This document shows positions 25,843-37,385 of a stretch of DNA of 64,000 nt, piece after piece (within the stretch, counting starts at the first letter, position 1; each line of letters starts with the position of its first letter). Origin of the DNA: Kudoa neothunni. Its lineage: Eukaryota; Cnidaria. The DNA lies in assembly GCA_964304625.1 (NCBI GenBank), contig OZ199840.1:1860001-1924000 (forward strand), in the 5' to 3' direction. Under the pieces are notes generated by a model, which was not told the DNA's origin, did no database searches, and worked only from the letters and a program-made list of their open reading frames with translations. The position numbers and the translations under genes were made by a program.

Positions 25843-26918
25843 GACAATGTCTCTTTCCACAACAATGGTGCTTGGGCGAATATTATAAGATTAACTTTAT
25901 TTCCGTTATTTTTGTATGTTATAAAACGAATAATCCGCAATAATTTTTCAAACAAAATGATTCATTTTTTTCGACATACCACAATGATATAACGACGTTA
26001 TTTATCAAATTCAAAATAATTATTCATTACCTTGGGCCTACCTATAGTTTTAACTTCTTTCATAATAAAACTAAGTTTGAATTAGTTGTTAATAGCGGAA
26101 TTTTCTACAATCACTTCCATTAAGTTAGTTAAAGTATGCAATAATTTATCTGTCAACTCTTTTTTTCGTAGTTATTATTTTTATAAATGTTGATTTTATT
26201 ATGAATTTGAATGAATTTAATACAGTTTTATCCATTATCTTATTCGATGTACGCGGGGAGGGGGGTCAGTTGATGCATCGCCGTTCATTATTATATTCAC
26301 CATATTCAGATGCAACATTATGTTTTGAGTCGGTTGAATTATTTTTTATAACCTACATGAGGATCATAGGTGTTTTTATACTGACCTCAGATAGTTTTAC
26401 CAATTTTAGTAGGTGGTTACACGGTAGTTGGTGCTAAATAAAGAACGGTCGCAAAACATTGCGTCCACACTTTTGATAACCATGACATAGTTCAATTAAA
26501 AATGAACAAAAAATTTTTCTGTTGTAAGGGGAATAAACGTAAAAATGTGTTCATTATTACGTCATCAGTCATCTTGTCAGGCAGGATTCATCGATAATTT
26601 GTTTTCCCTAATAATGAAATCGATTTCCAAAATATTTGTTACCACAAATAAATCTGAATAATAAAGTAAAAAGTTATTTATAATGGATAACTTATTTTAA
26701 AAATCTCATATATCATTAAATTCTTTCTATGTTGTAGCATTTGATTTTAAACGCTAGAATCAGTCGTATTCACTAATTTTGTTGTAAAATAAAATATAAC
26801 AAGATAACAAGATTGATTAAAATTTAGTTATTCGCTTAATAACATACAAAAATAATGGAAATAAAATTAATCTTATAATAATCGCACATGCACCATTGTT
26901 GCCGATAGAGACGACATC
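25843..26918 (+). mobile_element. Mutator-type MITE, copy A
   Basis: This 1,076-bp element is flanked by the perfect 9-bp duplication GCCAAAAAC (25834-25842 and 26919-26927), the target-duplication length of Mutator-like elements. Terminal inverted repeats of roughly 95 bp start with GTCTCTTTCC-like sequence and include ATTATAAGATTAA. It has no transposase. It carries a 78-codon ORF (26201-26437) also present in copy B. The insertion lies inside the piggyBac end, so it is the younger event. Confidence 0.85.
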
Positions 26919-28079
26919 GCCAAAAACCACTATACACCAAGTAATTTTGGAGTCCAGTAGGACCCCAGATTTGTATTGCTTATTTTGATACGCAATATTA
27001 TGAAATATTAGTATATTCTTTAAAAAAGTTTTTTACCAGAGCGATAACGAAATAATCATAATTTACTTGTGTGCCGATGGCAGGCGATGTCCCCCAACAT
27101 GTATTTATCAATTTTACATGTTTAAATATTTATGAAATTATATTTTAATTTACCATATGATCTCTTCACAACATTATATAGATATTAAAAGGATATTCGA
27201 ATTCTCCAAAATTCTAATAATATCTGGAAACACATACGTTCACTTGTAACAACATAATTCTTATTTTACCGATTCTCATAATGTTTTTATAACATTTTTT
27301 GAAATGATATTTAATAAAATAAAATCTAATTGATATTTAGAAATAAAATTGGACACATCTACCGTTGCCAGCTCACCTAGAGTCCCATCACTCATAATAA
27401 AATATGGATTAATTATTAATGATCAAATAATTAATATATTTCTTAACTAAGCTAAACAGTCAAAAATTGTATTAATTAAAAATATAACATGTAACTAAAT
27501 AAATTATACTGTTCAATTTTTTGGTTCTGTTTCTAACAATAATCCTCGAATGTTTGTTGCAATGATGTTTGAGAAATTATAACATTTGTTCTTTATTTTT
27601 ATATCAGAGAATCTAGTGCATAAAATACATCTTTTTACGCCGTGGACAGGATACTATCTACCTTATCCACACACCCCTAGTTTTGTTATAATCGACAATA
27701 ATTTGGGGATTATTTGTCTGATCGTGGCATAAATTAACATTGTTTGAGGATGTCGCCAATAAAAGGACCACGTTGTCCTTTTCAGGAAAATAGAACTAAA
27801 AAACTCGCTCTATTCCTTGGTTTTAAGAATTAATGGGATATCCCGATTATTATGCTATGCCGAATTGTCTCCAGAAGGGTTAAAGCTAGGTTAAGAAGTG
27901 TGTTTGCTAACGGAATCGAAGTGGAAAAATTATCGCGAAAAAAGTTTCTACTGGCCTTTTCAAGTGTGATTAGAGTTTTAAAGCAACCTTTTCACCAATA
28001 CATTTAGTAATCTAGTCATTGTTTCTTGCAAGATAAACGAAAATATTACGTGTATAATTGGTATGAGGGTCCTTTAAAA

Positions 28080-28476
28080 GAAAAAATTTAATACCATAAA
28101 CCCGCAAGTTTGGAGGGAATATACTGCGTAAAAGAAAACCTGCCTCTCAATGAAACCAATTCTCCACCAACAGTAAAATGAGCGGAGGTAATTAGAAACA
28201 TCGGCAAAACACTTTTCCACCTATTGAAAACCTCGGTTACCGGGAAAAACTTATCGACTTCTCATCGCAAACTCTTGTCTCGCAGTCATCGAAGTGTACA
28301 TGTCTGTTTATTCGGATAAATCTATAAAGTAGCATGATTCTACGAAGTATATGATACCATTTATTTAAGCTCCACAATTGTTTAAGAAACTCTATTTTAG
28401 ATTTAAAGATTGGCGTATATTTAAGAATTCCACTATATTTTGATTTTCCATTTTCAACTGTAATGAAAAGCACCAA
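28080..28476 (-). pseudogene. piggyBac transposase remnant
   Basis: Two minus-strand patches resemble piggyBac (PGBD-type) transposase: a 79-codon frame at 28237-28476 with RFIRINRHVHFDD, matching the conserved RF...I.R.L.FDD block, and near 28.08-28.16 kb the string FSFTQYIPSKLAGLWY, matching the conserved (R/F)QYIPSKP...YGIK block. Frames are broken by stops and shifts, so the gene is dead. It lies within the TTAA-bounded element. Confidence 0.75.
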
Positions 28477-29696
28477 ATCTATTAATGTGAGTAATGGCAG
28501 AATTGAAAATTATCCTATAAATTGCAAGTTCGGGATGCTACGAATGCAGTCAGACCTAAAACTTTGTTAAAGAGTTTTTCTTATTTGATTTTTGTATTTG
28601 AAGGAACAACTGAAGATCATAACACATTGTTTTTGTCCCTATACGTATTAATGATGTCATAATCATATGAATCATCATAACGAGATGAAGAGAAGCATTC
28701 TTCAATGATATCTTCAATTTCACTGCAATCGGCCTCGCTCAATCAATACAAGAAACACAAACCTTGATTTTTCTCTAGATCTAATGGATGTAACCTTTCG
28801 AGATTAAAATATTTTATTTTTTATGATTTTATAAATGTTTTTGTGAAATAAAAACGTGGGATCCTCCTGACCCCAAAACTGCTTGGTGCAAGTATTTGAT
28901 ATAAAATCCTAGAAAACAAAAAATTCCTAATTTTAAAATTAAATTATGAATATATAGAAACTTTTAAAACAATAATGATTGAATTCACCCAATTTAACGT
29001 TTTCAGTGAGCAGCGAATCGAGACTAAAGTTGGTCTAGGTTCATTTGGACCCCAAAAATGCTTGGAGGGTTAATGAAATAAAAAATACGTAGACAAAAAA
29101 GTTAAAAGAACAAAGTAACTTATAATATTAGTGAATTATTAAACAATCTAATTATTATAATATTTTATTTACTTGAAAATAGAAATTTTTTAAAGCACAT
29201 CTAAGTATTTTATTAGTTTTAAATGTTCATATAGCATTCTTTTTATTTTGAGTCAAAAAAGGTAAAATTGTGGTTAGATATTTGAATAAACCTTAACTTA
29301 GTCACTTATCATAACATTTTTATTGTGGCTGGTGATTTAAAACGCAAATAAAATGTAATAACCAACTTCACTTTAAACTTCTAATAAAATTTGAATGTGC
29401 ATCTGAAAACCACAGGTAATACTCAATAAGATTCAGGGAAATGTTAAAAAATCAGGACGGAACCAAAAAAGAATCATCAAGTTTAATTAGTCCCATTCCC
29501 ATTGTGATTGAAATATTTAGGTTTACCAAATTAATATTTCAACTATGAGATTATGACAAAAAAATTAAATCAAAAAAGCTTGTTTACAAAAATTCTGGCC
29601 ATATTTTAATTCCATTTAACATTATATGAACCAAACAATCAATTTAAACGAAAACATCAACTAAAAAGACAACGGTCAAATAGGAATTATTAAATT

Positions 29697-30448
29697 TCAA
29701 TTGAGTGCAGAGGATACACACGAATTAGTCCACTCCATCACATCCTTGTCAACCTCATGTTGGATTACTTTTCCGTTTGCGTTGATCCATGGGCCGACGT
29801 TTCTAAAAGCGGATTTAGATTGATGACAAACGAAAAATAATTGAAAAATGTATACTTTTTAAAAGTGAGCTTATTGACTTTATTCAACTGTTTACATTTG
29901 AAAGTGACATGCAAAATATATGTGGCAGTTAGAGAATCAAAATCTGAAGCTACGACCCATGAGTATTTTTTATCCTTACCAGGGAAAAAATTGAAAAACG
30001 TCACATAAATTTAAATATACTGAGAGTTTTAAATCTTTTTCATTGCAAAAAAGTATGTTATGCTTCAGTATAAAGTGCTCGTATAACGTTGTGATGATGT
30101 AGGTTGTGAAAAATCTAAAACACAATTCTCTCATTTTCTCACAACCGAACAACGCTGCTAGATTACCCAACAAGACATGGAACAGTGTATTGCTTTGCTG
30201 AATCATAACCATACTTTCTTTCATAGCAGAATAATGAACCGCAAATAACACATGCGATTATTCGAAATAACAACCTAATATCAAATTGGATATGCGACGC
30301 AACACATTTTCGTTTATTGACAAATGCCTAAATTCATTTCACATGGAATTGATGAAGACCGGCAGATTACTAAAATGACTGCATCATCTAATCCATTTTT
30401 CACAGAACTTTTTTTGTATTTGGATACGAGAATTTCGACGTTTTTCAT
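29697..30448 (-). CDS. SPCS2: Signal peptidase complex subunit 2
   Basis: Five exons: 30371-30448, 30167-30327, 30021-30114, 29856-29974, 29697-29802. Introns are 43, 52, 46 and 53 nt. The protein is 185 residues (human 226, yeast Spc2 178). The cytosolic N-terminus has SSVKNGLDDAV, nearly the family signature VKNSLDD. Two membrane segments (about residues 43-60 and 74-95) form the hairpin. The C-terminal cytosolic domain (ATYILHVTFKCKQLNKVNKL, then NANGKVI) matches KYTLKLTF...SGTLVMDAYEP in spacing. SPCS2 is an accessory subunit of ER signal peptidase that contacts the SEC61 translocon. Every junction is fixed by phase and alignment. No single long frame exists, so the gene is easily missed. 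Confidence 0.88.
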
Positions 30449-31570
30449 TGTGGGGTATCAAGTGTTCGGTTAAGTTCGCGGAGTATCGACTAAGGTTAGT
30501 GACTAGGCTTACTTCATATTTTTGGATTTACAACCAGCCATATTGTTTAGTAATTATTATAATTATATTCTCATAGAAACTTATGTAATTCTCGTTCGAA
30601 ATATTAAGATGAACAGTAAAAAATGCGCTGATATGATTTTATCATAGCGATATTTATCGATGACTCAGTTAATAATTTGATTGTGATTTATTGGTAATTA
30701 ATTTTATGAAAAGTACTTAGGATCGCTATATTATTTTACATAAAGAAAATATTATATAATTTATATGTGACCTTCGTAAAATATAAGGAGTCTTCTCACA
30801 CTTTCTTGTTGATATTATTTAGTGAATCAATCACCATTAATGTGGGCAAGCAGCGGGTTGATTTTAAAAATTGCCGAGCCTTGTTTCTATTGTGTAATCA
30901 AAAAAAACCAAAAATACTAAATATTAAAGAGAATCATGTTGGCTACTAGTGGATTAATATAAGTTTATATTCGTTTCATAATATTCGGATTTAGCGCTTA
31001 AAATTCTATTTAGTCAATTTTTAATATTTTTAATACTGTTAAAGTTTATGACATTATTTTTGAAAATTCAAACTGAATAAATTTTATTTTCCATAACTAT
31101 AGATCTAAATGTATTCTCACTTTCAGAGTTAAAACGACGTAGCTGGTGTAATAATCTCTTTGTTATACATAGAAAGCTACTATAAAAAAAAATACGATAA
31201 CAATGAAAAAATTAAAATTTCCGTTTTATGTCATTTTATAGACTATTGTTCAAAGCGAATTATTTATAAAATAGAAATTTTTATAATAAAATTACACAGG
31301 CTCCATTTAAGTTACAAACAAATTTATTACATACTTTGATTGTATATTAATTTTAAAAAGTAACATAATATCTCTATATATTTCTAAAATCATTGTTTTT
31401 AGAACCTCCAGAAATTAAAATATGTAATATGTGGATTTAATTAATCCACAAAAAATATTATATTGTATTTTTTACCCAAAACTACATAACAAGTATGTTT
31501 TTTGTTAGTGTCGCCAAAGAATAGAGACCAATATAATGGCGAATAATTTAATTGAATTAGAGGTAATGGT
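30449..31570. other. Intergenic DNA upstream of SPCS2
   Basis: A+T-rich. A 60-codon frame at 30767-30949 (+) has no start context, splice borders or family resemblance; nothing else is visible. Confidence 0.4.
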
Positions 31571-31572
31571 GA

Positions 31573-34500
31573 CCGTATTAGTAAACAGAAGTTAACCCCG
31601 TCGTATTAGTTAGAATAACGATAACTAATTAATAATTAAGGATATCAGCGCGCCCAGCTGTTTGAATGTGATAATGTAGGTCCATGATAAATAATGTCTA
31701 TGGGGATCATAACAGTTTTTACATTTATTTTTGTTTTAGGAAAAATATTATTTTCAGATAAATAGATAATATTAAAATTAGAATTAGAATTTAAGGAAGT
31801 GAGGAACATCGTTAATAATTTTTGTTAAGATTTCTAATACTATTTTAGTAGAGTCAATAATGACTTGAATATTTTTAAAATATATATTCCACAATTATAA
31901 CCAAATAAACGAGTTAAAATTGATTGATTCACCATAGATTTATTCAATTAGGTGGGATATATTATAATTATGTAAGATTAATTATAGTAAAAATATTCCG
32001 CTAACATTCCTACAAAAACAATTATTTTCGTTAAATAAAAAATATTTGAAATTATTATTATTATTGTTTTTACTATAATAATATAATAGTAAATCATCAA
32101 AATCTACTCTAGTTAGTATAAATTAATCTTCTATGAACTTCTCTAATTTCTATTTTTCCAGTAACCAAAGTAGAAACCAATTCCGATAAAAACGATAGCA
32201 GCTGGAACTACAACTGCAACAATTCTAAATGCAATAATTAAAAAAGTAATTCCAGGTTACTTTACATCGAATTTTTAGATCTAAATAAATGTATAATGAT
32301 ATTCACGTATTAAAATTACGTTGATTTATTCGAGGCTTCACCTATATTTATTAATAATATTCAAATTATTGAACATTTGATACAACAATAAAAATAAGCT
32401 ACCCTGATTTATTTCCCCGATTCCATAGATACTTTCGTTTCCACTAACAAATACCGCTAAGTGATAATTGTTGATGTCTTCGACCTCGGTAATGGTGAAT
32501 TCATTGCATGGAGGAAACACCCTACAACCTTCACCAACTGTCATGCATTTTTTTATGATCGGATTAGACATATCCTCCGAATTTGTTAATTTCCATTTGC
32601 ATAACGAATTTGAATTCACGCCTTCTGGCAGTGTTGTTTTTACATTTAAAGTTTTGTCAACACGTGTGATCACCACTGTTATTTCCTTTTTAGGGTCCGA
32701 AGGAGATTTGAGAAGTGGGTCTAATTTAACCTTCGTTATTAAACTAGTAAATTACATTTATAACATAATTCATTTATTAATAAATTTGGATAATTTTTTT
32801 CAAAAGGTATATTTATTCGTAAATAAAGATATAATTTTAGATGAAACATTACTTTTAGGTATATCTATTGTAACTTCAATAGACCTGTCGACAGCCGTCA
32901 CTAAAACCTGATATTCCTTTTCTGCTTCGTATCCTTCACTGAATACGATATTGCTACATAAAGGCAATGTTTGACAAGTAGGGATTCTGGTGTTGGTAGT
33001 TGTAGGTGTTACATTTGTTGATTGTTTGTCCGCCGATCTAGCCACTCCTATTTTAGAGAGTATTGATTTTGCAGGAGCACTTCCAGTATTTACTACTGGA
33101 GGCGCAGCAGGGCATTCGTATATTGAATCATATGATACGCCTCTCTTAACTTTTATTTTGTAATGACAAACGGCCGTTGGATATGGCAATGATAATGAAC
33201 CTATCACTTGGAAACCTTTGTCCAAAAATTTCTTTTGAAGTGTAAGCGTTGACATTTCTTAATAATTATTTATTTAATTTCAAATAAGCATTTTGTTACT
33301 TGTGGTAATTTGATGAACTTTAAAACCGTAACCAGTGTGTGCAACTATCTTGAGATCATACTCCGTTCCTGGACTTAATCCCACAATAGTTTGAGGTTCT
33401 CTACAATATCCTCGGCAAGGATAACTATCTGAACACATTGCACATACATAAACGTCCTTCCCTCTAGGACTAAGATAGTAAGCACAGGTGATATCTTCTT
33501 TGGAAGCTACGGCTGCAACCTCAAGTGCTTTTATAGTGAAACTTGTATCACGTATGGTTGGTGTAACGTCGGGAAATGTAGTTGCTCCGGCATTTTCTAA
33601 ATAATTCTAAGCTTTTAATTAACGATTTATTTATACTTGTTCTGAAAAATATATGCTCTTTAAATTCGGAAGGAACTTCGCCTGCTGAAGATGTTGCTGT
33701 CGCCGCTTTTATTTCAAGAATATACGGTTTCCCACTTGCTAATTGTAGTATTGTTAATGCTGCAGTACATGCATCAGTACAAGGATTGGTAGCAGCAGTA
33801 CATTTAGCTCTTGTAGTAACAGCAGTTGGCGTGGGTTTATCAGCGGCATAGTAACTTAAGGTACATGTTGTAAATTTGGGCGCTGTAGATGGTGTAGATG
33901 GATTAAATAAATGCACATTTAATGTAACACCAGTAGATGAGTCAGCTGATAATAATTCACCGGTACCGTTTTCAGCAATAGTTTCAGTAATCACTATATA
34001 TATATTTGATTAGATTATTATTACTCATTTAATACCAAATTTCTTTTGTTTGTAACCCTCGTAATCGGTACCAGCAGTATTTTTTTGTAGTGAGAAATGT
34101 CTTGTTTGTATCAATATTTCAACAACGCTTTTAGAATTTGTGAAAATAAGCTCCACATTATTGCATGGGGCAAAACATGGTTTCTCTGTCCCTCCACAAT
34201 TCGACGTATATTCATTAGAAGAACTACTGCTAATTTGAGTTGATATTAGTTTAATTCCAAACCGGCAAATTTCAAATGGAAATTTGTTTGTGAATTTTAA
34301 TAAGTATTTAGTTTTCTCGGTGTTGCTGTACGTCACATAATACTGTGGTATATAGACACCGGTGTTCATCAAAGTATATTTATTTTGCAGTTTATAAAAG
34401 AAACTTGGATAACCCGCGCATCTCATTTCATAATGTGGTATCATTACATCAAATTCTACTTCATTGGCACTATTATTGTCAATACAACTATCCCCAACTG

Positions 34501-35180
34501 TTCCTGCGGCATATTCAACATTCTTGTAATATATGGGGCATGCAACTGGTTTACATGTTTTCGTATTTAATTTCAATTTTTTATCTCCTGTAATAATTAT
34601 TGACACTTGCGGGTTTACCAATAGTGCTATAAATATTGTTTTAAAAATTAAAACAAGAGAAATTTACGTATTTCAAATCCAAAGACTGTTCCACCAGTAG
34701 ATTTTTGAGCAGCTCCTGTAACATCATTTGCGTCAAAAATTTCAATATATTTCGTTCTTGGTGAAAATTCACCAAATGTTAATTTTATATTATTTCCGTT
34801 GCATGCCAACACACACTTACCATCTGGAGAATCGGTTTCCTTTCCAGAACAAGAGCTGATATCTGCGTAGGCTGCACCAGCCTCATTTGATATTTTAATG
34901 TAGCATTTGTTTGTAGAAGAGTAACTTCCTCCACTAAATGTTAAATGGACTTTCATATCAGCACTATCTTTAAAAATTCTGTAAGATAGAGAGTTCGCTG
35001 TCGCCGTTGAAGTAGCGCCCTGTCCTTCAGCATTTAGCAAAAATTTGACTATTACCAAATTAAAAATATTTCAAAATAGTGAAAATTTTTACAATTAAGG
35101 ATGAGAAAAATTCCAAGGAGTCTTATAAAAGGAGTCATTTTATTTGAGATAATCCATTCCGACAGTTATTGTTCAATTCA
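31573..35180. repeat. Tandem duplication, unit 1 (about 3.6 kb)
   Basis: This unit matches 39925-43580 in the same orientation at an offset of about 8.39 kb. It starts in non-coding DNA (CGTCGTATTAGTTAGAATAA in both) and ends just upstream of the start codon of the encoded gene (GATAATCCATTCCGA in both). Unit 2 has small insertions relative to unit 1, for example near 40.35 kb. Identity is very high across most of the 3' half of the gene, introns included. Confidence 0.93.
32143..35138 (-). CDS. Modular type I membrane protein with FN3-like domains, copy 1
   Basis: Ten exons: 35093-35138, 34668-35048, 34036-34626, 33637-33993, 33300-33596, 32853-33257, 32403-32720, 32320-32341, 32266-32280, 32143-32224. 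Introns are 44, 41, 42, 40, 42, 132, 61, 39 and 41 nt. The joined frame is 837 residues. Exon 1 encodes a signal peptide (MTPFIRLLGIFLILN). Exons 2-7 each encode one cysteine-containing beta-rich module; several have the FN3-like L(S)PxTxY motif (FSPRTKY, LSPGTEYDLKI, SGKPYILEIKAA). The last exon encodes one transmembrane helix (IVAVVVPAAIVFIGIGFYF) and a five-residue cytoplasmic tail. All six module exons are symmetrical phase 1-1. I do not recognise the family. A surface receptor or adhesion role is inferred; with almost no cytoplasmic tail it would need partners to signal. Confidence 0.82.
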
Positions 35181-35199
35181 ATAAATCTAATACAATACA

Positions 35200-35470
35200 A
35201 CCCCTGAGTTCGAACGTCTCGGAACTCGTACAAGTCGGAATTTGATCTAAAATTTTGAGTCAGAAACATTTTTGAATTCGAACACATATAGAAGGGGTAT
35301 TCAGAATAAATCCAGTTGGAGAAAAAACTAGAGAAGAAAAGAAATTCCCGAAGGAAATTCGCTCAGTCAAGTGTACGAACGTCATCGAAAGAGAACACAT
35401 TACAGACGATGACGAGTGGTTCGTAACTTTCGAAAATATGTAAAAATTAGAAATTACAGAGGAAATAAAT
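35200..35470. repeat. Possible pogo/Tigger-type terminal fragment
   Basis: The run GAGTTCGAACGTCTCGGAAC followed by CGTACAAGTCGG resembles repeated TCG-AACTCG-type subterminal motifs of pogo/Tigger elements. No partner end was found, so this is a tentative call. Confidence 0.25.
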
Positions 35471-35788
35471 TATTAAATTTTACTTCAAAATACACATTAG
35501 AGTAAACACATTAAATGTAAAAAAATATAAGCTGTTTAATAATTACACGTTTGTAATTTTCCCTTATTTTTTTTAACTGACGTGTGGTTAGTAACTTTTC
35601 GGGGAACAAACATCCAGTTTTTTCTGTAAAAACCATTTATTGAAGATGGAAATTCAAAATGATGTTAAATCTATTTCAGAAAAATAAAAAATAAACAATC
35701 ATTTTGACAGTCAGTCAAAAGCAGAGGAAAAATCAAGAGCTACAAAACTTTTCAATGCATCATCCATATTTACATTGTTTTATCTATA

Positions 35789-37385
35789 CACAGTAGATAA
35801 CCGATTTTCCGTAGTGTCCGATTTTCGGTAACTTCGAAATTTCTCCATTAGAATATTGTTTTAATATTTTAAACCATATATTTGATTGTATTTTTAGGCT
35901 TTAATAACAATTTACATAAATTTTAAAAATTGGACATCTATAAGTGGGGTTTATCACATTATTAGCGCTTAACCGATTTTCCGTAACTCTTCAGCTCTAG
36001 GCCGATTTAGTGGTGCGCCTTTTTTTACATTTGCAATGTCTGAAAAAATTGAAAATGAGGAAACAATAAAACTTAAGTATAAATTTATTGATTATTTTAA
36101 TAGCATACTAAACAGGAGTGCAAAAATACTACTTTTAGTAAATTTAAGCTCCTTTCTATTTCTACTCTAGATATCATCTTGATTATGAAGAAAGATATAG
36201 TTTTATCTTATAAACTGGCTTGGCTTCTTCGGAGAGGAAAAATTTTAAACAGTGTTAAAAAAACGAAATCGATACTATAGTATATGACTGGGTGAATTAT
36301 TTGAGATACAACAATTTAACTGTCTGATCATGATATCATACACGAAAGAAACCAATTGACAAAAGAATTGAACCTAAACGTTGTAATGATCCATGATTGA
36401 TTTGTTGGTTTTAAATCACGATTTAATTTAACAATATCACTGCCCATGGTGATGCTGTTTATGTTGACTAAAGTTATGCAGAAAATTGGTAATCTAAATT
36501 GAATGATCTAGTCAAAGGTAACAACGATGGCTGTATATATAACCATAACAAAATTTCATTATTTTAGCAGAGACTAAGAGGTCCATTATTTTTACTGCTA
36601 TGTTTTGTCGGGAGAAAAAAATCTAAAAAATAGTTACTGGTTTGCTGCATACATCTACCTGGAGATTTCATTGAATCTCTTGTGATTGGAAATCACAAAA
36701 ACCACGTTGTTTTAAAAATGCTAAAACATTTATAGTAAAATACAAATCAAACTGGAAAGAATGGATAACTAGGGAACCATTTATCAAATATTTTTCTAAT
36801 TTTGACAATGTATTCAAAACAAAGTACAAGAAAGTTTAATACTTCTTAATAATGCCACTTGCCACGTCGAAATTCATTTGTCCAATATCTCTCATATATT
36901 CCTTACGAAAAATTCAACTAGCGTTTTTCAACTATTAGACCATGGAATCATTTTCTCATTCAAATCAAATTACGAAAATAATTTAAAAGAAAGACATATT
37001 GCTGCAGTTGGCAATGATATAAATACATCCTCTCAAAATTCGCTTAATACATTGTTCCTAATCATAAATAATGGGATGGTGTTTCAAAGGATATTGTATT
37101 TAATTGTTTCAGAAAATAAGAGTTTCCTGCAGCCAATGAATGCAAGATTTCATCAAATATTAATGTTGGCAATAAAGAATTTTCGGCTGGAAATAGTGAG
37201 ATTATTTAGAGGAAGTCATTATGCCTACATCAAAACATTTTGACGAGCTTACACCTTTGAATATTGAATCTGCTAATTTTGAAACTGAAGATGAACGAGT
37301 GGTAGAAATTATATCATCAAAAGATGTACTTAAATGTTTAAAAAGCAGAATAAATATACGACAGAGAGGAATTGATTATCTAGAC
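35789..37385 (+). pseudogene. Tigger/pogo transposase remnant
   Basis: Plus-strand fragments match Tigger transposase in order: around 36.68-36.83 kb NHKNHVVLKMLKHL then KEWITREPF; around 36.85 kb LLNNATCH, where the catalytic Asp of the usual LLLDN motif is Asn; then SVFQLLDHGIIFSFKSNYEN, matching the LQPMDQGVI..FK block; then a C-terminal frame to 37.4 kb. Stops and frameshifts separate the pieces. A CAGTAGATAACCGATTTTCC motif at 35789 may be the left end. The element is split at 37385 by a hAT insertion, and its frame seems to resume at 39700. Confidence 0.75.

Larger units (their letters stand above)
25822..29069 (-). mobile_element. Decayed piggyBac-like element bounded by TTAA
   Basis: The left end reads TTAA then CCCTCCAAGC, and the right end is GCTTGGAGGG then TTAA: piggyBac-type target duplications with a 10-bp terminal inverted repeat. 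Subterminal GGGGTC/GACCCC hairpins occur near both ends (26.95, 28.87, 29.05 kb). Transposase remnants lie on the minus strand around 28.1-28.5 kb. A Mutator-type MITE is inserted 21 bases inside the left end. Without it the element is about 2.16 kb. Confidence 0.8.

Noticed and set aside
32468-32911. 147-codon plus-strand ORF (and its copy at 40860-41303)
   Set aside because: Antisense to exons 6-7 and intron 6 of the duplicated membrane protein gene; it is duplicated only because the gene is.
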